Shown piece after piece: positions 60,379 to 64,000 of a stretch of 64,000 nt of DNA. Where the stretch lies: the NCBI RefSeq assembly GCF_032854445.1, contig NW_027018105.1:16536-80535 (forward strand), given 5' to 3'. Position 1 is the first letter of the stretch; every line of letters starts with the position of its first letter. The notes below the pieces were generated by a model. The model saw only the letters and a list, made by a program, of their open reading frames with translations, had not been told where the DNA came from and ran no database searches. This stretch comes from Liolophura sinensis. Its lineage: Eukaryota; Mollusca; Polyplacophora; Chitonida; Chitonidae. Made by a program: the position numbers and the translations under genes.

Positions 60379-63300
60379 GAATGGTGCAAACCGCGTTGCT
60401 CTCCGACCAATACTTTGGCTGTAGTGACAATTGAATGATCATTTATGTCATAATCACGTGCCCAGCAACGGCTCTTACTCCATGGAAACCAGGGATATTT
60501 GCAATTTTTCAACAGCTGCCGATGCCTGGCTCAATTCCGCATCTTTTGGCACCTTACTGAAGTGGGTCAGTGTTCAGTTGTACTTTTTACAGCAGACTGT
60601 ATCAAGTACCTTGTGTTTTTCACGTACAAATGGTGTGGTTTTTCTACACGTAGATAAAGACATTGAGATTGTCTTGCACTTAGAAGTAAGGCAATTGCTG
60701 GGTGAGTTAAATGGGCTTAGCCCAAAGATTTCAGGTCTTCTGGGCTACCGAAGGGCACATAACTTATTGTCAAAAGTTGAATATAGTAATGACCAGTCGC
60801 GATTGTACAGAGTACAGTGTAGCCGATTTCAATTAACAAAAAGACCAGGCAAAAATGCAAAAGTGGAAAAAACTGTTCTAGTGCTGCTGGTAAGAGGCTA
60901 ATCCGACGTATTTTGTGACAAGAAATCGAATGGTGCAAACCGCGTTGCTCTCCGACCAATACTTTTGGCTGTAGCGACAATTCAATGATCATTGATGTCA
61001 TAATCATGTGCCCAGCAACGGCTCTTACTCCATGGAAACCAGGGAAATTTGCAATTTTTCAACAGCTGCCGATACCTGGCTCAATTCCGCATCTTTTTGC
61101 ACCTTATTCATGTGGGTCTGTGGTCAGTTGTACTTTTTACAGCAGACTGTATCAAGTACCTTGTGTTTTTCATGTACAAATGGTGTGGTTTTTCTACACG
61201 TAGATAAAGACATTGAGATTGTCTTGCACTTAGAAGTAAGACAATTGCTGGGTGAGATAAATGGGCTTAGCCCAAAGATTTCAGGTCTTCTGGGCTACCG
61301 AAGGGCACATAACTTATAGTCAAAAGTTGAATATAGTAATGACCAGTCGCGATTGTACAGAGTACAGTGTAGCCGGTTTCAATTAACAAAAAGACCAGGC
61401 AAAAATGCAAAAGTGGAAAAACTGTTCCAGTGCTACCAGTAAGAGGCTAATCTGACGTATTTTGTGACGAGAAATCGAATGGTGCCATCCGCGTTGCTCT
61501 CCGACCAATACTTTTGGCTGTAGCGACAATTCAATGATCATTGATGTCATAATCACGTGCCTAGCAACGGCTCTTACTCCATGGAAACCAGGGAAATTTG
61601 CAATTTTTCAAAAGCTGCCGATACCTGGCTCAATTCCGCATCTTTGGCACCTTATTCATGTGGGTCTGTGTTCAGTTGTACTTTTTACAGCAGACTGTAT
61701 CAAGTACCTTGTGTTTTTTATGTACAAATGGTGTGGTTTTTCTACACGTAGATAAAGACATTGAGATTGTCTTGGACTTAAAAGTAAGACAATTGCTAGG
61801 TGAGTTAAATGGCTTAGCCCAAAGATTTCAGGTCTTCTGGGCTACTGAAGGGCACATAACTTATAGTCAAAAGTTGAATATAGTAATGACCAGTCGCGAT
61901 TGTACAGAGTACAGTGTAGCCGGTTTCAATTAACAAAAAGACCAGGCAAAAATGCAAAAGTGGAAAAACTGTTCCAGTGCTACCAGTAAGAGGCTAATCC
62001 GACGTATTTTGTGACGAGAAATCGAATGGTGTAATCCGCGTTGCTCTCCGACCAACACTTTTGGCTGTAGCGACAATTGAATGATCATTGATGTCATAAT
62101 CACGTGCACAGCAACGGCTCTTACTCCATGGAAACCAGGGAAATTTGTAATTTTTCAACAGCTGCCGATACCTGGCTCAATTCCGCATCTTTTGGCACCT
62201 TACTGAAGTGGGTCAGTGTTCAGTTGTACTTTTTACAGCAGACTGTATCAAGTACCTTGTGTTTTTCACGTACAAATGGTGTGGTTTTTCTACACGTAGA
62301 TAAAGACATTGAGATTGTCTTGCACTTAGAAGTAAGACAATTGCTGGGTGAGTTAAATGGGCTTAGCCCAAAGATTTCAGGTCTTCTGGGCTACCGAAGT
62401 GCACATAACTTATTGTCAAAAGTTGAATATAGTAATGACCAGTCGCGATTGTACAGAGTACAGTGTAGCCGATTTCAATTAACATAAAGACCAGGCAAAA
62501 ATGCAAAAGTGGAAAAACTGTTCCAGTGCTGCTGGTAAGAGGCTAATCCGACGTATTTTGTGACGAGAAATCGAATGGTGCAAACCGCGTTGCTCTCCGA
62601 CCAATACTTTTGGCTGTAGCGACAATTCAATGATCATTTATGTCATAATCATGTGCCCAGCAACGGCTCTTACTCCATGGAAACCAGGAATATTTGCAAT
62701 TTTTTAACAGCTGCCGATGCCTGGCTCAATTCCGCATCTTTGGCACCTTATAAATGTGGGTCAGTGTTTAGTTGTACTTTTTACAGCAGACTGTATCAAG
62801 TACCTTGTGTTTTTTATGTACAAATGGTGTGGTTTTCCTACACGTAGATAAAGACATTGAGATTGTCTTGCACTTAGAAGTAAGACAATTGCTGGGTGAG
62901 TTAAATGGGCTTAGCCCAAAGATTTCAGGTCTTCTGGGCTACCGAAAGGCACATAACTTATAGTCAAAAGTTGAATATAGTAATGACCAGTTGCGATTGT
63001 ACAGAGTACAGTGTAGCCGATTTCAATTAACAAAAAAGACCAGGTAAAAATGCAAAAGTGGAAAAACTGTTCCAGTGCTGCTGGTAAGAGGCTAATCCAT
63101 CGTATTTTGTGACGAGAAATCGAATGGTGCAAACCGCGTTGCTCTCCGACCAATACTTTTGGGCTGTAGTGACAATTGAATGATCATTTATGTAATAATC
63201 ACGTGCCCAGCAACGGCTCTTACTCCCTGCAAACCAGGAAAATTTGCAATTTTTCAACAGCTGCCGATGCCTGGCTCAATTCCGCATCTTTTGGCACCTT

Positions 63301-64000
63301 ACTGAAGTGGGTCAGTGTTCAGTTGTACTTTTTACAGCAGACTGTATCAAGTACCTTGTGTTTTTCACGTACAAATGGTGTGGTTTTTCTACACGTAGAT
63401 AAAGACATTGAGATTGTCTTGCACTTAGAAGTAAGGCAATTGCTGGGTGAGTTAAATGGGCTTAGCCCAAAGATTTCAGGTCTTCTGGGCTACCGAAGGG
63501 CACATAACTTATAGTCAAAAGTTGAATATAGTAATGACCAGTCGCGATTGTACAGAGTACAGTGTAGCCGGTTTCAATTAACAAAAAGACCAGGCAAAAA
63601 TGCAAAAGTGGAAAAACTGTTCCAGTGCTACCAGTAAGAGGCTAATCTGACGTATTTTGTGACGAGAAATCGAATGGTGCCATCCGCGTTTGCTCTCCGA
63701 CCAATACTTTTGGCTGTAGCGACAATTCAATGATCATTGATGTCATAATCACGTGCCTAGCAACGGCTCTTACTCCATGGAAACCAGGGAAATTTGCAAT
63801 TTTTCAACAGCTGCCGATACCTGGCTCAATTCCCGCATCTTTTGGCACCTTATTCATGTGGGGTCGTGTGGTCAGTTGTACTTTTTACAGCAGACTGTAT
63901 CAAGTACCTTGTGTTTTTTATGTACAAATGGTGTGGTTTTTCTACACGTAGATAAAGACATTGAGATTGTCTTGGACTTAAAAGTAAGACAATTGCTAGG
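60379..64000 (+). repeat. Mixed monomers M111-M117, array continues past the window
   Basis: Starts and types: 60379 A, 60928 B, 61477 B, 62024 A, 62573 C, 63122 A, 63672 B (partial, 329 bases). M111 matches M105 (offset 3293, both with ACTTTGGCTG two bases short). M113 and M117 share GTGCCATCCGCG and the CCTA slot with M4 near the left edge, and M116 shares private markers with M1. M117 has several single-base insertions within 200 bases. Confidence 0.85.
60431..60901 (+). other. Longest open frame (156 codons), judged non-coding
   Basis: This frame stays open through most of a monomer because the usual TAG in ACTTATAGTC reads TTG here. The same happens at 57138-57599 and, by a different change (TCG), at 46701-47162. 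In most monomers the frame is stopped at that TAG or earlier, and each monomer also carries TAA after GCTGCTGG and TAG near CTGTAG. The start is a TTG, not ATG. The translation has no domain I recognise, and differences between copies change amino acids freely. I regard it as a by-product of the repeat. Confidence 0.8.

Larger units (their letters stand above)
1..64000 (+). repeat. Satellite DNA array, ~549 bp monomer, 117 copies
   Basis: The same ~549-base unit repeats head to tail from the first base to the last. Monomer starts (GAATGGTGCA or a close variant) fall at 1, 550, 1098, 1647, 2198, 2747, 3296, 3845 and so on to 63122 and 63672. Copies differ mostly by scattered substitutions and single-base indels; length outliers are M46 (530) and M97 (553). 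No unique DNA or mobile element interrupts it and no edge of the array is visible. Nothing in the monomer resembles 5S rRNA, U1/U2/U6 snRNA, a known spliced leader or a tRNA. I infer structural heterochromatin (centromeric, pericentromeric or subtelomeric) of a eukaryote; the sequence alone cannot say which. The species and satellite name are not recognised. Confidence 0.98.

Noticed and set aside
54-63951. Recurrent 64-156-codon open frames on both strands
   Set aside because: They recur once per monomer in the same place, start at TTG or at scattered ATGs, are stopped at fixed positions in most copies, show unconstrained amino-acid changes and match no family I recognise.
1-64000. CRISPR array
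   Set aside because: The repeated unit is ~549 bases with no short repeat/unique spacer alternation, and no cas-like gene is present.
1-64000. Tandem 5S rRNA, snRNA, tRNA or spliced-leader gene cluster
   Set aside because: A 549-bp period would suit such clusters, but I find no 5S internal control region, no U1/U2/U6 landmarks, no tRNA A/B box pair in proper spacing, and no known spliced-leader sequence. AAATCGAATGG resembles a B-box core only weakly.
1-64000. CENP-B box
   Set aside because: I looked for TTCG followed by the spaced A and CGGG pattern on both strands of the consensus monomer and found no match.
1-64000. Telomeric repeats or microsatellites
   Set aside because: No run of TTAGGG-like or other short tandem units is present; only the T11-T12 tracts qualify as simple sequence.
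1-64000. Giant repeat-containing protein gene (183-residue repeat)
   Set aside because: Although the monomer length is a multiple of three, the most open frame has at least two fixed stops per monomer (TAA after GCTGCTGG and TAG in GCTGTAG), usually three.

Overview
The whole 64 kb window is one uninterrupted head-to-tail tandem array of a satellite DNA. The monomer is about 549 bp (observed start-to-start spacing 530-553, nearly always 548-550). Taking each monomer to start at GAATGGTGCA, I count 116 complete monomers plus a 329-base partial one (M1 starts at 1, M117 at 63672). All lie in the same orientation. I see no unique sequence, inversion, transposable-element insertion, rRNA, tRNA or snRNA gene, or credible protein-coding gene. 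The array runs off both edges. Such an array indicates a eukaryotic chromosome (centromeric, pericentromeric, subtelomeric or other heterochromatin). I do not recognise the monomer and cannot name the species.

Each monomer belongs to one of three types, set by a box of about 27 bp at monomer positions 177-203: A (TTACTGAAGTGGG...), B (TTATTCATGTGGG...) or C (TTATAAATGTGGG...). By hand I count about 56 A, 25 B and 36 C. A second variable slot follows a nearly invariant CACGTG at monomer positions ~78-83 (next bases CCCA, CGTA, CACA, CAGA or CCTA before GCAAC). A third is a hairpin loop read TTTCAGG or TTTGACG. These markers reassort, so monomers are mosaics. The layout resembles alpha satellite, where alternating monomer types differ in one short protein-binding box, but the sequence is unrelated to alpha satellite as far as I can see.

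Layout. 1-5490: mixed monomers M1-M10. 5491-13178: a six-monomer unit (about 3294 bp) repeated, with one copy shortened by crossover. 9846-16641 and 17531-24326: a nearly perfect 6.8 kb duplication at offset 7685 (14 monomers), overlapping the six-mer zone. 24327-28529: a degraded third partial copy rich in small indels, then monomers matching M7-M8. 28530-31822: a tandem three-monomer unit (offset 1647). 32246-40480 and 40481-~48170: a tandem 15- versus 14-monomer duplication (offset 8235), carrying a later three-monomer gain in the first copy and a two-monomer difference between copies. 48171-54892: mixed monomers. 54893-60378: short interleaved duplications at offsets 2193 and 3839. 60379-64000: mixed monomers; M116 at 63122 carries the same private markers as M1.

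The elements act together, if at all, as a repetitive chromatin substrate. The sequence records repeated unequal exchange and conversion at several scales, with the 7685-offset duplication the youngest large event. Open reading frames appear periodically only because 549 is divisible by 3; each frame I checked is stopped in most copies.
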